Shown: one piece after another, positions 5,549-12,280 of the stretch | Position numbering within the stretch: the stretch's first letter is position 1 | Layout: every line of letters begins with the position of its first letter | Source of the DNA: JBFWNZ01 sp050250795 | GTDB lineage: Bacteria > Pseudomonadota > Alphaproteobacteria > UBA8366 | Length of the DNA stretch: 16,278 nucleotides | Direction: 5' to 3' | NCBI GenBank assembly: GCA_050250795.1 | Contig: JBFWNZ010000050.1 | Span: 1-16,278, forward strand | Translations under genes and position numbers: made by a program | Notes under the pieces: generated by a model | Told to the model about the DNA's origin: nothing | Seen by the model: only the letters and a program-made list of their open reading frames with translations | The model's database searches: none

Positions 5549-7285
5549 CTAGTGAATCTCGGGTTCCGGCACCGGCTGGCCGGCGCGCAGGAAGTCGAAG
5601 TCGCAGCCCTTGTCGGCCTGCTCGATATGGCGGGCGTAAATCCAGCCATAGCCGCGCGGATAGATGGGCGTGGGCTGGGTCCAGGCGGCGCGGCGGCGGG
5701 CAAGCTCGTCGTCCGGCACATGCAGCACCAGCCGGCGCGCGGCAATGTCCAGTTCGATGCGGTCGCCGTCGCGCACGAAGGCGAGCGGCCCGCCGAGGAA
5801 GGATTCCGGCGCCACATGCAGCACGCAGGCGCCGTAGGAGGTGCCGCTCATCCGCGCGTCGGAGATGCGCACCATGTCGCGCACGCCCTGGCGCAGCAGC
5901 TTCTTCGGGATCGGCAACTGGCCCCATTCCGGCATGCCCGGCCCGCCGACCGGTCCGGCATTCTGAAGCACCAGCACGGAGTCGGCCGTCACGTCGAGCG
6001 CCTCGTCGTCGATGCGCGCGGCCATGTCGTTATAGTCGCGGAACACCACCGCCGGCCCGGTATGCCGGTGCAGATGCGGCTCGGCCGCCGTCTGCTTGAT
6101 CACCGCGCCGTCGGGCGCGAGGTTGCCGCGCAGCAGGACGAGCCCGCCGGATTCGGCCAGCGGGTTGCCGCGCAGGCGGATGACCTCGGGGTTATGCACC
6201 TGGGCATCCGCGATGTTCTCGCCCAGCGTGCGGCCGTTGGCGGTCTGGCAGTCCAGATGCAGCAGGTCGCGCATCTCCGCCAGCATCGCCCGCAGGCCGC
6301 CGGCATAATAGAAATCCTCCATCAGGAAGCGCCCGGCGGGCCGCACATCGGCCAGCACCGGCGTGCCGCGCGCCAGCCGGTCGAAATCCTCCAGCGCGAT
6401 GTCCGCCCCGGCGCGGCCGGCCATCGCCAGCAGATGGATGATCGCGTTGGTCGAACCGGACAGCGCCATCACCGTGACGATGGCGTTCTCGAAGGCGTCG
6501 CGGCTCAGAATGTCGGCCGGCGTCAGATCCTCCCACACCATCTCGACGATGCGCCGCCCGCTGGCGGCGGCCATGCGGATATGGTTGGCATCGGCGGCGG
6601 GGATCGAGGCCGCGCCGGGCAGGGTCATGCCCAATGCCTCTGCGGCCGAGGTCATGGTGGAGGCCGTGCCCATGGTCATGCAGTGGCCGGGCGAGCGGGC
6701 GATGCCGTCCTCGACCTCCTCCCATTCGGCCTGGCTGATCGTGCCGGCGCGCAGTTCGGCCCAGTATTTCCAGGAATCGCTGCCGCTGCCCAATGGCTTG
6801 CCATGCCAGTTGCCGCGCAGCATCGGCCCGGCCGGAACGAAGATCGCCGGCAGGTTCATGCTCGCCGCCGCCATCAGCAGCGCGGGCGTGGTCTTGTCGC
6901 AGCCGCCCATCAGCACCGTGCCGTCGATGGGATAGCAGCGCAGCAGTTCCTCCGCCTCCATCGCCAGCAGGTTGCGGTAGAGCATGGTGGACGGCTTCAT
7001 GAACGGCTCGGACAGGCTCATCGCCGGCAGTTCCAGCGGGAAGCCGCCGGCCTGCAGCACGCCGCGCTTCACATCCTCCACGCGCTGCTTGAAATGCACA
7101 TGGCACTGGTTGATGTCGGACCAGGTGTTCAGGATGGCGATGACCGGTTTGCCCTTCCAGTCGGCCTCGGCATAGCCCATCTGCTTGGCGCGCGAGCGGT
7201 GGCCGAAGGCGCGCAGATCCTCGGCTCCGAACCAGCGATGGCTGCGCAGCGTCTCCGGTGTCTTGCGGCTTCCCTGTCCGGCCAT
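5549..7285 (-). CDS. IlvD/Edd-family sugar-acid dehydratase (arabinonate dehydratase-like)
   Basis: This 578-aa iron-sulfur enzyme is predicted to dehydrate an aldonic acid to a 2-keto-3-deoxy acid. The three cluster cysteines are C61 (DINQCHVH), C129 (MGGCDKTTP) and C202 (PGHCMTMGTAST). K131 just after C129 is the metal-coordinating lysine position of the family, and the C-terminal ISDARMSGTSYGAC supplies the catalytic serine region. Length, cysteine spacing and the N-terminal RSHRWFG stretch match the pentonate/aldonate branch rather than dihydroxyacid dehydratase of isoleucine-valine synthesis. The following aldolase gene supports this. Which aldonate is used (L-arabinonate, D-xylonate, L-fuconate or other) is open. 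The ATG at 7285 has GGGGGAAGG upstream. Confidence 0.9.
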   Translation of the reverse strand: MAGQGSRKTPETLRSHRWFGAEDLRAFGHRSRAKQMGYAEADWKGKPVIAILNTWSDINQCHVHFKQRVEDVKRGVLQAGGFPLELPAMSLSEPFMKPSTMLYRNLLAMEAEELLRCYPIDGTVLMGGCDKTTPALLMAAASMNLPAIFVPAGPMLRGNWHGKPLGSGSDSWKYWAELRAGTISQAEWEEVEDGIARSPGHCMTMGTASTMTSAAEALGMTLPGAASIPAADANHIRMAAASGRRIVEMVWEDLTPADILSRDAFENAIVTVMALSGSTNAIIHLLAMAGRAGADIALEDFDRLARGTPVLADVRPAGRFLMEDFYYAGGLRAMLAEMRDLLHLDCQTANGRTLGENIADAQVHNPEVIRLRGNPLAESGGLVLLRGNLAPDGAVIKQTAAEPHLHRHTGPAVVFRDYNDMAARIDDEALDVTADSVLVLQNAGPVGGPGMPEWGQLPIPKKLLRQGVRDMVRISDARMSGTSYGACVLHVAPESFLGGPLAFVRDGDRIELDIAARRLVLHVPDDELARRRAAWTQPTPIYPRGYGWIYARHIEQADKGCDFDFLRAGQPVPEPEIH

Positions 7286-7362
7286 CGGCCTTCCCCCTGG
7301 CGCGCCCGTTCCGGGTTATACTGACGGCGCGCTCGTCTTGGCCGTGCGGCGACGGCGCGGGT

Positions 7363-7392
7363 ACGGTAGGCAGCCCAAAGGGCGGCTGTCAA
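7363..7392 (-). promoter_or_regulatory. Candidate promoter of the sugar-acid operon
   Basis: Read leftwards, TTGACA (7387-7392) and TACCGT (7363-7368) are spaced by 18 bases, about 78 bases upstream of the dehydratase start. The -35 is perfect and the -10 moderate. No clear operator palindrome is visible next to it. Confidence 0.4.
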
Positions 7393-7433
7393 CGCGGGGC
7401 GGGCAGGGACAGGGCGAGAGGCGGAGGCGAGGC

Positions 7434-7625
7434 ATGCTGGAAGTCTATATCGAGCGCTGGACCGAGCCGGGCGGCACCGCGCGCTTTCCCTGGTCCGTCT
7501 GGCTCGACGGCCGCCAGGTCCAGCACAGCGGCCATCAGGACGACCCCGCCGCCGCGGAAGCCGAGGCGCTGGATTTCTGCCGCAAGGCGATCGGGCGGGA
7601 GCCGGATCGGGTGAGGCGGCTGTAA
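7434..7625 (+). CDS. Small hypothetical protein (63 aa)
   Basis: I do not recognise a family. The protein begins MLEVYIERWTEPGGTARFPW, continues WSVWLDGRQVQHSG, and ends in a helical acidic/Ala stretch with a basic tip, EPDRVRRL. The pattern suggests a small beta-sheet followed by one helix. There is no signal peptide or membrane segment. The ATG is preceded by GGAGGCGAGGC, a strong ribosome site, and codon choice matches the neighbours (G/C at most third positions), so it is probably expressed. It is transcribed divergently from the sugar-acid dehydratase. Its stop is 19 bases from the end of the facing VOC gene. Confidence 0.6.
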   Translation: MLEVYIERWTEPGGTARFPWSVWLDGRQVQHSGHQDDPAAAEAEALDFCRKAIGREPDRVRRL

Positions 7626-7644
7626 CGCCACCCCGCCTAATAGG

Positions 7645-8145
7645 TCAGCCGTTGAACGCCGCTTCCAGTGTCGGCAGGTCCAGCTTCACCATCGTCATCA
7701 TCGCTTCCATGGCCCGGCGTGCCTTCGCTGCGTCCTTGTCCTTGATCATCGCCATCAGCTTGCGTGGCACGATCTGCCAGGAGAGGCCGTAGCGGTCGGC
7801 GATCCAGCCGCATTCCATCGGGCTGCCGCCGCTATTGAGGATGGCGTCCCACAGGCGGTCGATCTCCGCCTGGTCGTCGCATTCGATGATGAAGGAGACG
7901 GCGGGGGTGAACGTGAAGAACGGGCCGCCGTTCAGCGCCAGATAGGGCTGGCCGGCGAGCGTGAACTCCACCGTCATCGTGTCGCCCGGCTTGCCGCCCG
8001 GCGTCTCCACCGGATAGGGCTGGATCGCGCCCAGCGCGGAGTTGGGCAGCAGCGAGACGTAGAAGCGCGCGGCCTCCTCGGCCTGGCCGTCGAACCAGAG
8101 GCAGGGAACGATCTTGGCGGCTGGCGTGGCGTCGGGTGCGGGCAT
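7645..8145 (-). CDS. VOC-superfamily protein, PhnB / 3-demethylubiquinone methyltransferase-like
   Basis: This 166-aa protein belongs to the glyoxalase/vicinal-oxygen-chelate fold. Family-typical stretches are KIVPCLWFDGQAEEAARFY (11-29), MTVEFTLAGQPYLALNGGP (57-75), FSFIIEC-like VSFIIECDDQAEIDRLWD (83-100) and ECGWIADRYGLSWQIVP (111-127). Proteins like this are often named PhnB or 3-demethylubiquinone-9 3-methyltransferase, but the latter name is a legacy label and should not be read as a methyltransferase function. The substrate is unknown. It starts 4 bases after the DUF1428 stop, and its ribosome site GAGGAA lies in the end of that gene, so the two are translationally linked. Confidence 0.82.
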   Translation of the reverse strand: MPAPDATPAAKIVPCLWFDGQAEEAARFYVSLLPNSALGAIQPYPVETPGGKPGDTMTVEFTLAGQPYLALNGGPFFTFTPAVSFIIECDDQAEIDRLWDAILNSGGSPMECGWIADRYGLSWQIVPRKLMAMIKDKDAAKARRAMEAMMTMVKLDLPTLEAAFNG

Positions 8146-8149
8146 GGGT

Positions 8150-8512
8150 CTATTCCTCGTCGCTGTCGAGCAGCACGCTGAAGCCGCCGAAGATCATGCG
8201 CTTGCCGTCGAAGGGCATCGGCCCGGCCTCCTCCATGCGCGTGTCGGCCATGAGCTTGGGATGGGCGGCGTCGCGAACCTCGCGCGAGGGCCAGACGATC
8301 CAGGCGAACACGACGTTCTCTCCGGCTTCGGCCGCGACGGCGCGACGGAAATCCGTGACCTTGCCGTCCGGCACGTCGTCGCCCCAGCATTCGACGAGGC
8401 GGATGGCGCCGTAATCCTTGAAGATCGGCACGGCGATGGCGGCCATCCTGCGATAGGCCTCCTTGTTGCCCTCGGGGACGGGCACGACGAACCCTTCGAC
8501 GTAGTAGCTCAT
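8150..8512 (-). CDS. DUF1428 family protein
   Basis: This 120-aa protein matches the conserved DUF1428 family of bacterial proteins with a dimeric ferredoxin-like fold. Characteristic stretches are MSYYVEGFVVPVPEGNKEAY (1-20), VECWGDDVPDGKVTDFRRAV (40-59), VVFAWIVWPS (67-76) and MPFDGKRMIFGGF (99-111). The biochemical role is unknown. The ATG at 8512 has GAGGAG eight bases upstream; a start further upstream would run through the repeat element and is unlikely. It is the first gene of a two-gene unit with the PhnB-like protein, and such pairing with VOC proteins suggests a detoxification or small-molecule role (inference). Confidence 0.82.
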   Translation of the reverse strand: MSYYVEGFVVPVPEGNKEAYRRMAAIAVPIFKDYGAIRLVECWGDDVPDGKVTDFRRAVAAEAGENVVFAWIVWPSREVRDAAHPKLMADTRMEEAGPMPFDGKRMIFGGFSVLLDSDEE

Positions 8513-8563
8513 GACGGGTCTCCTCTGTCCTTGCGTTCGGCTGCGCCGCGTCGATTGCGTTAC

Positions 8564-8655
8564 CGTCATTCCGGCCGGAGCGCAGCGCAGAGCCGGAATC
8601 CAGGGGCGATACGCTGTGCCGCTGGCCCTGGATTCCCGCCTGCGCGGGAATGACG
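8564..8655. repeat. Dispersed palindromic repeat element (nested inverted repeats)
   Basis: The outer arms CGTCATTCC (8564-8572) and GGAATGACG (8647-8655) are exact inverted copies, as are the inner arms GGAATCCAGGG (8595-8605) and CCCTGGATTCC (8626-8636). Each half also folds alone: ATTCCGGC with GCCGGAAT on the left, ATTCCCGC with GCGGGAAT on the right. The GTCATTCC...GGAATCCAG wording is a recurrent intergenic repeat type in many proteobacterial genomes. It fills most of the 165-base gap between the VOC and DUF1428 genes and may end or stabilise transcripts. Confidence 0.8.
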
Positions 8656-8677
8656 AGGGATGGTTGCAGAGTTCGGG

Positions 8678-9100
8678 TCAGCCCTTGGCCATCGCCGCTT
8701 CGGCGGCGGCCATGTCCATGTGGAATATCTCCCAATGATGGCCGTCCGGGTCCTCGAAGCTGCGCAGATACATGAAGCCCAGATCCTGCTTCGGGCCGGG
8801 GTCTGCCTTGCCGCCGGCCGCGGCTGCGCGCTGCACGGTCGCGTCGACCTCGGCCGCGCCGCCGGCCGACAGCGCGATAAGAACCTGGCTCGCGGCATGG
8901 GCGTCGGCAACCGGCTTGGACGTGAACTGGCGGTATTTATCGTGGGTCAGCAGCATGGTGTGAATGGTGTCGGAGAACACCATGCAGGATGCGGTATCGT
9001 CGCTGAACTGAGGATTCTTCACGGCGCCCACGGCCTCGTAGAAGGCGGTGGCGCGGGACAGGTCGGAGACGGGCAGGTTGATGAACACCATCTTGGCCAT
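8678..9100 (-). CDS. VOC family protein (glyoxalase/bleomycin resistance fold)
   Basis: This 140-aa protein has the layout of a single-subunit VOC protein: MVFINLPVSDLSRATAFYEA (4-23) opens the first beta-alpha-beta-beta-beta module and FEDPDGHHWEIFHMDM (115-130) closes the second. The closing E124 is in the metal-ligand position of the family. Similar proteins have been called lactoylglutathione lyase-like, but the substrate is not known. The ATG at 9100, preceded by GGGAG, is preferred over an upstream ATG that would lie in the promoter region. It is transcribed divergently from the HxlR-SCP2 regulator across a 62-base AT-rich spacer, a common arrangement for a regulator and its target. Confidence 0.85.
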   Translation of the reverse strand: MAKMVFINLPVSDLSRATAFYEAVGAVKNPQFSDDTASCMVFSDTIHTMLLTHDKYRQFTSKPVADAHAASQVLIALSAGGAAEVDATVQRAAAAGGKADPGPKQDLGFMYLRSFEDPDGHHWEIFHMDMAAAEAAMAKG

Positions 9101-9125
9101 CGGTCGCTCCCATGCGGCTGGGGTT

Positions 9126-9154
9126 TTGACCTGTGTAGAGATATAAGTTATAAA
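9126..9154 (+). promoter_or_regulatory. Promoter of the HxlR-SCP2 gene, probably giving a leaderless mRNA
   Basis: TTGACC (9126-9131) and TATAAA (9149-9154) are spaced by 17 bases. The ATG starts only 9 bases after the -10 box, about where transcription should begin, and no Shine-Dalgarno sequence is seen before it. Together these suggest a leaderless or nearly leaderless transcript. Confidence 0.55.
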
Positions 9155-9160
9155 TAGCAA
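9132..9160 (-). promoter_or_regulatory. Candidate promoter of the VOC gene
   Basis: Read leftwards, TTGCTA (9155-9160) and TACACA (9132-9137) have a 17-base spacer and lie about 32 bases before the VOC start. It is nested with the rightward promoter of the regulator gene, and the palindrome at 9142-9152 lies in its spacer. Confidence 0.4.
9142..9152. promoter_or_regulatory. Candidate autoregulatory operator
   Basis: TATAA-G-TTATA is a perfect 11-base palindrome overlapping the -10 of the regulator promoter and inside the spacer of the divergent VOC promoter. A dimeric HxlR-type winged helix could bind here and repress both. AT-rich palindromes also arise by chance, so this is a candidate only. 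Confidence 0.4.
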
Positions 9161-9162
9161 CC

Positions 9163-9855
9163 ATGAAGTTAGAAAAAATAACTAATAAGGATGCGGGAAA
9201 GCCGAAGCGGCGCTATGACGACGCCTGCGCGGCGGCGCATGCGCTGGACCTTGTCGGCGAGCGCTGGGCCCTGCTGGTGATGCGCGAACTGATGCTGGGA
9301 CCGCGCCGCTTCGCCGATCTGCGCGCGGCCTTGCCGGGAATCAGCGCCAATGTGCTGACGCAGCGGCTGGAAGGGCTGGAGGCGGCGGGCGTGCTGGCGC
9401 GCCGCCGCCTGCCGCCGCCGGCCGCGGCCCAGGTCTACGAACTCACCGAATGGGGCTATGAGAGCGAGCCGATCTTCCAGGCGCTGGGGCGCTGGGCCGC
9501 GCGCTCGCCGCAGCACGACCCGACCCTGCCGCTCAGCGCAGTGTCGCTGTTCCTCTCCTTTCGCACCATGTTCGATCCGGCGTGCGCCGGCGATCTGTCC
9601 GCGACAATCGGCTTTCGCATCGGCGCGGAGGGGTTCCTGGTGAGCATCGCCGGGGGCCGCCTGACCGCTGGGCGGGTCGATGCCGGCGAGGCCGATGCCG
9701 TGTTCGACGGGGCGGCGCCGGCCATCGGGGCCGCCGTCTATGGCGGCGTGCCGCTGGAGGCCCTGGAGGCGCAGGGCGCGCTGACGGTCGAGGGCGACCG
9801 GGCGCTGGCGGAAACCTTCACGACGCTGTTCCCGCTGCCGCCCAAGGCGGGCTGA
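9163..9855 (+). CDS. HxlR-type winged-helix regulator fused to an SCP2-like lipid-binding domain
   Basis: This 230-aa protein has two parts. Residues about 18-110 form an HxlR-type winged helix (DACAAAHALDLVGERWALLV, RRFADLRAALPGISANVLTQ, LEAAGVLARR, YELTEWG); C22 stands near the cysteine position used for redox sensing in some relatives. Residues about 125-228 have the alternating strand pattern of SCP2 sterol-carrier domains (GFRIGAEGFLVSIAGGRLTAG, ADAVFDGAAPAIGAAVYGG, GALTVEGDRALAETFTTLF). The SCP2-like tail could bind an acyl or sterol-like effector (inference). The gene lies 143 bases upstream of the MFE-2-like operon and faces away from a VOC gene, so either or both may be its targets. 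Confidence 0.85.
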   Translation: MKLEKITNKDAGKPKRRYDDACAAAHALDLVGERWALLVMRELMLGPRRFADLRAALPGISANVLTQRLEGLEAAGVLARRRLPPPAAAQVYELTEWGYESEPIFQALGRWAARSPQHDPTLPLSAVSLFLSFRTMFDPACAGDLSATIGFRIGAEGFLVSIAGGRLTAGRVDAGEADAVFDGAAPAIGAAVYGGVPLEALEAQGALTVEGDRALAETFTTLFPLPPKAG

Positions 9856-9877
9856 ACCGCCCCGCCGCGCGCGCGGC

Positions 9878-9906
9878 TTGCGCGGATCGCGCGCGCTGCC
9901 TACCAT
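9878..9906 (+). promoter_or_regulatory. Weak candidate promoter for the beta-oxidation operon
   Basis: TTGCGC (9878-9883) and TACCAT (9901-9906) are 17 bases apart, about 92 bases before the SDR start. The match is moderate in very GC-rich DNA; read-through from the regulator gene is also possible. Confidence 0.28.
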
Positions 9907-9998
9907 CCGGGCCCGGCCGTCCGGCCGCCGCATCAGCATTGTCCGCGCCCAGAGAACGACACGCCAGCCGGCGCGCGGAAGCATCGAGGAGCAGTTTC

Positions 9999-10910
9999 AT
10001 GGGTCTGTTGGAAGAGAAGGTCGTCATCGTCACCGGCGCGGGGCGCGGCATCGGGCGCGGCATCGCGCTGTGCGCCGCCCAGGAGGGCGCGAAAGTGGTG
10101 GTGTGCGACCTCGGGGGCTCGTCGACGGGCGAGGGCGCCGACCAGGGTCCGGCCCAGGAGGTGGTGAACGAGATCCGTGCCGCCGGCGGCGAGGCCATTG
10201 CATCGACCGAGAGCGTGGCGGAATGGAAGTCCGCGCACCGCATCATCGAGACGGCGGTCGATACCTTCGGCCGGCTGGACGGGCTGGTGAACAATGCCGG
10301 CATCCTGCGCGACCGCATCTTCCACAAGATGGAGGAGTCGGATTTCGAGGCGGTGCTGAACGTCCACCTCAAGGGCAGCTTCTACACCAGCCGGGCCGCG
10401 GCGGATCATTTCCGCAAGCAGTCCTCGGGCGCCTATGTCCACATGACCTCGACCTCGGGCCTGATCGGCAATTTCGGGCAGGCGAACTACATGGCGGCGA
10501 AGCTGGGCGTCGTGGGCCTGTCGCGGGCCATCGCGCTCGACATGTCGCGCTATCAGGTCCGCTCGAACTGCATCTCGCCCTTCGCCTGGAGCCGCCTCGT
10601 CGGCACCATCCCGACCAACTCGCCGGAGGAGGAGCGGCGCGTCGAGCGGATGAAGCAGATGACGCCGGAGAAGATCGCGCCGCTGGCCGTCTATCTCATG
10701 TCGGACGATGCGAAGGACGTTTCGGGCCAGATTTTCTGCGTGCGCAACAACGAAATCTTCCTGTTCAACCAGCCGCGGCCGATCCGCTCGGTGCACACGG
10801 CCGAGGGCTGGACGCCGCAGGGCATCCTGGAAACGGCGATGCCGGCGATGCGCGGCAGCCTGACGCCGCTGGAGCGCTCGCCCGACGTGTTCTGCTGGGA
10901 TCCGATCTGA
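9999..10910 (+). CDS. SDR oxidoreductase, MFE-2-type (3R)-hydroxyacyl-CoA dehydrogenase
   Basis: This 303-aa protein is a short-chain dehydrogenase resembling the dehydrogenase domain of peroxisomal multifunctional enzyme 2 (HSD17B4). Shared stretches are VTGAGRGIGRG (11-21, NAD binding), VCDLGGSSTGEG (35-46), LVNNAGILRDRIFHKM (96-111), VHLKGSF (122-128), GNFGQANYMAAKLGVVGL (157-174) and the catalytic Y164/K168 with serine about 151. The NAD-type acid D37 is in the expected place. It should oxidise (3R)-hydroxyacyl-CoA to 3-ketoacyl-CoA in the cytosol. The C-terminal 90 residues are longer than a plain SDR. The ATG at 9999 follows GAGGAGC. It is first of a four-gene operon; the hydratase starts 20 bases after it. 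Confidence 0.88.
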   Translation: MGLLEEKVVIVTGAGRGIGRGIALCAAQEGAKVVVCDLGGSSTGEGADQGPAQEVVNEIRAAGGEAIASTESVAEWKSAHRIIETAVDTFGRLDGLVNNAGILRDRIFHKMEESDFEAVLNVHLKGSFYTSRAAADHFRKQSSGAYVHMTSTSGLIGNFGQANYMAAKLGVVGLSRAIALDMSRYQVRSNCISPFAWSRLVGTIPTNSPEEERRVERMKQMTPEKIAPLAVYLMSDDAKDVSGQIFCVRNNEIFLFNQPRPIRSVHTAEGWTPQGILETAMPAMRGSLTPLERSPDVFCWDPI

Positions 10911-10930
10911 CCCGGATCCGGGAGCGTGCA

Positions 10931-11788
10931 ATGCCGCTGAACTACGCCAAGGTCTCGAACTGGCGCTTCCCCGAGGTGGTGGAGCGCCGCGAGCGCACGG
11001 ACACCATCCTCTACGCGCTGGGGGTGGGCGTCGGCGACGATCCGATGGATGCCGGCCAGCTTCGCTATGTCTATGAACAAGGGCTGGTCGCGCTGCCCAC
11101 CCTGTCGACGATGATGGGCTATCCGGGTTTCTGGCTCCAGAACCCGGATACCGGCATCGACTGGGTGCAGACGCTGCATGCGGAGATGGGCTTCACCATC
11201 CATCAGCCGCTGCCGGTGGCCGGCGAGATCGTCGGGCGCAATCGGGTCGTCAGCGTCTGGGACAAGGGCGACAAGGGCGCGATCATCAATGTCGAGCGCA
11301 CGCTGGCCGAAAAGCATTCGGGCAAGCCGATTGCGACCCTGCTGCATGTGACCTTCGCGCGCGGCGCCGGGAATTTCGGTGGCGAGCGGGGCCCCTCGGT
11401 CGCAGCGGTCAAGATGCCCGAACGGGCGCCCGACCTGACCTGCACGCTCAAGACCCTGCCCCAGGCGGCGCTGATCTATCGCCTGTGCGGCGATATGAAC
11501 CCGCTGCACGCCGACCCGAAGATCGCGCAGCAGGCGGGTTTCGACCGGCCGATCCTGCATGGCCTGTGCACCTATGGGGTGGTGGGCCATGCCATTCTGC
11601 GCGCCGCCTGCGGCTATGACGCGACGCGGTTCAAGGCGATGCATGCGCGCTTCACCACCCCGGTCTATCCTGGCGAGACGCTGGAGACCGAGATGTGGCG
11701 GGACGGGCAGACCCTGCTGTTCCGCACCCGCGTGAAGGAGCGCGGCGTGATCGCGGTGGACAGCGGCCGCGCCACCGTCACCGGCTGA
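10931..11788 (+). CDS. MaoC-family (R)-specific enoyl-CoA hydratase 2
   Basis: This 285-aa double hot-dog protein matches hydratase 2 of MFE-2. The N-terminal half has ERTDTILYALGVG (21-33), LPTLSTMMG (55-63) and HQPLPVAGEIVG (91-102). The C-terminal half has the hydratase-2 signature YRLCGDMNPLHADPKIA (183-199), with likely catalytic D188, N190 and H193, then GFDRPILHGLCTYG and FTTPVYPGETLETEMW. It should hydrate trans-2-enoyl-CoA to (3R)-hydroxyacyl-CoA, the substrate of the preceding SDR. The signature is intact, and length fits the full two-module form rather than the short PhaJ type. It starts 20 bases after the SDR stop and ends 25 bases before the next gene. Confidence 0.9.
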   Translation: MPLNYAKVSNWRFPEVVERRERTDTILYALGVGVGDDPMDAGQLRYVYEQGLVALPTLSTMMGYPGFWLQNPDTGIDWVQTLHAEMGFTIHQPLPVAGEIVGRNRVVSVWDKGDKGAIINVERTLAEKHSGKPIATLLHVTFARGAGNFGGERGPSVAAVKMPERAPDLTCTLKTLPQAALIYRLCGDMNPLHADPKIAQQAGFDRPILHGLCTYGVVGHAILRAACGYDATRFKAMHARFTTPVYPGETLETEMWRDGQTLLFRTRVKERGVIAVDSGRATVTG

Positions 11789-11813
11789 CCGGCTCCGGCG
11801 CGGGAGGGAAGCA

Positions 11814-12263
11814 ATGCCGTTCCGCGACATCAACCTGTTCCAGTTCGACGACAAGTCGCTGCACGAGTTCGTGGCAGCGCATCAGGCGCTGCTGGGGCAG
11901 GTAATCGACGGCCGGCCGGAGCTGATCCCGCCGCCGCTGCGAGAGGATTTCCGCACCGCCCTGCGCGTGGCGAAGCTGGACTATGCAAAGCTGGTTGCGA
12001 CGCTCGAAGCGCTGGACGACACGCAATGGGCCCGGATCGAGGCACAGGGCCTGCGCGGTTCGCTGCTGCATCTGAAGGTCAATGCGGCCAAGCATTTCAA
12101 TGCCCGTTGGGCGGAAAACCCGGATACCGACATGGCGGCGCTGCGGCGGACGCTGGCGGCGGCGGACATCGTGATGGCCGCGCTGGCCCAGGCGCTGGGC
12201 ATCGGCGAGCGGCCGCGCCAGATCGCGCTCGACCTCGCGCTGGCGGTGGGCGCCGGGGATTGA
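11814..12263 (+). CDS. Hypothetical helical protein in the beta-oxidation operon (149 aa)
   Basis: I do not recognise this protein. It is predicted to be almost all helix, with LHEFVAAHQALLGQVIDG, EDFRTALRVAKLDYAKLVAT, LHLKVNAAKHFNARWAEN and a final ADIVMAALAQALGIGERPRQ region. It has no signal peptide, membrane segment or cofactor motif. The ATG has GGAGGGAAGC upstream. Its position, 25 bases after the hydratase and 17 bases before the acyl-CoA dehydrogenase, and codon use like its neighbours make it a genuine operon member. A structural or accessory role for the pathway is possible, but nothing in the sequence proves it. Confidence 0.72.
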   Translation: MPFRDINLFQFDDKSLHEFVAAHQALLGQVIDGRPELIPPPLREDFRTALRVAKLDYAKLVATLEALDDTQWARIEAQGLRGSLLHLKVNAAKHFNARWAENPDTDMAALRRTLAAADIVMAALAQALGIGERPRQIALDLALAVGAGD

Positions 12264-12280
12264 GCGCGGGGAGGAAGGGC

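Noticed and set aside
7317..7322. TATACT as a -10 box for the 63-aa gene
   Set aside because: No acceptable -35 lies at 16-18 bases upstream and the distance to the start is over 100 bases, so support is too weak.
4223..7324. A 1033-codon rightward open frame opposite the sugar-acid operon
   Set aside because: It is antisense to three genes with clear family motifs. Its translation is dominated by His, Gln, Arg and Ala, as expected for a GC-rich shadow frame, and it has no recognisable domain.
9865..9876. Palindrome CCGCGCGCGCGG upstream of the SDR
   Set aside because: It is a simple CG run in very GC-rich DNA and needs no regulatory explanation.
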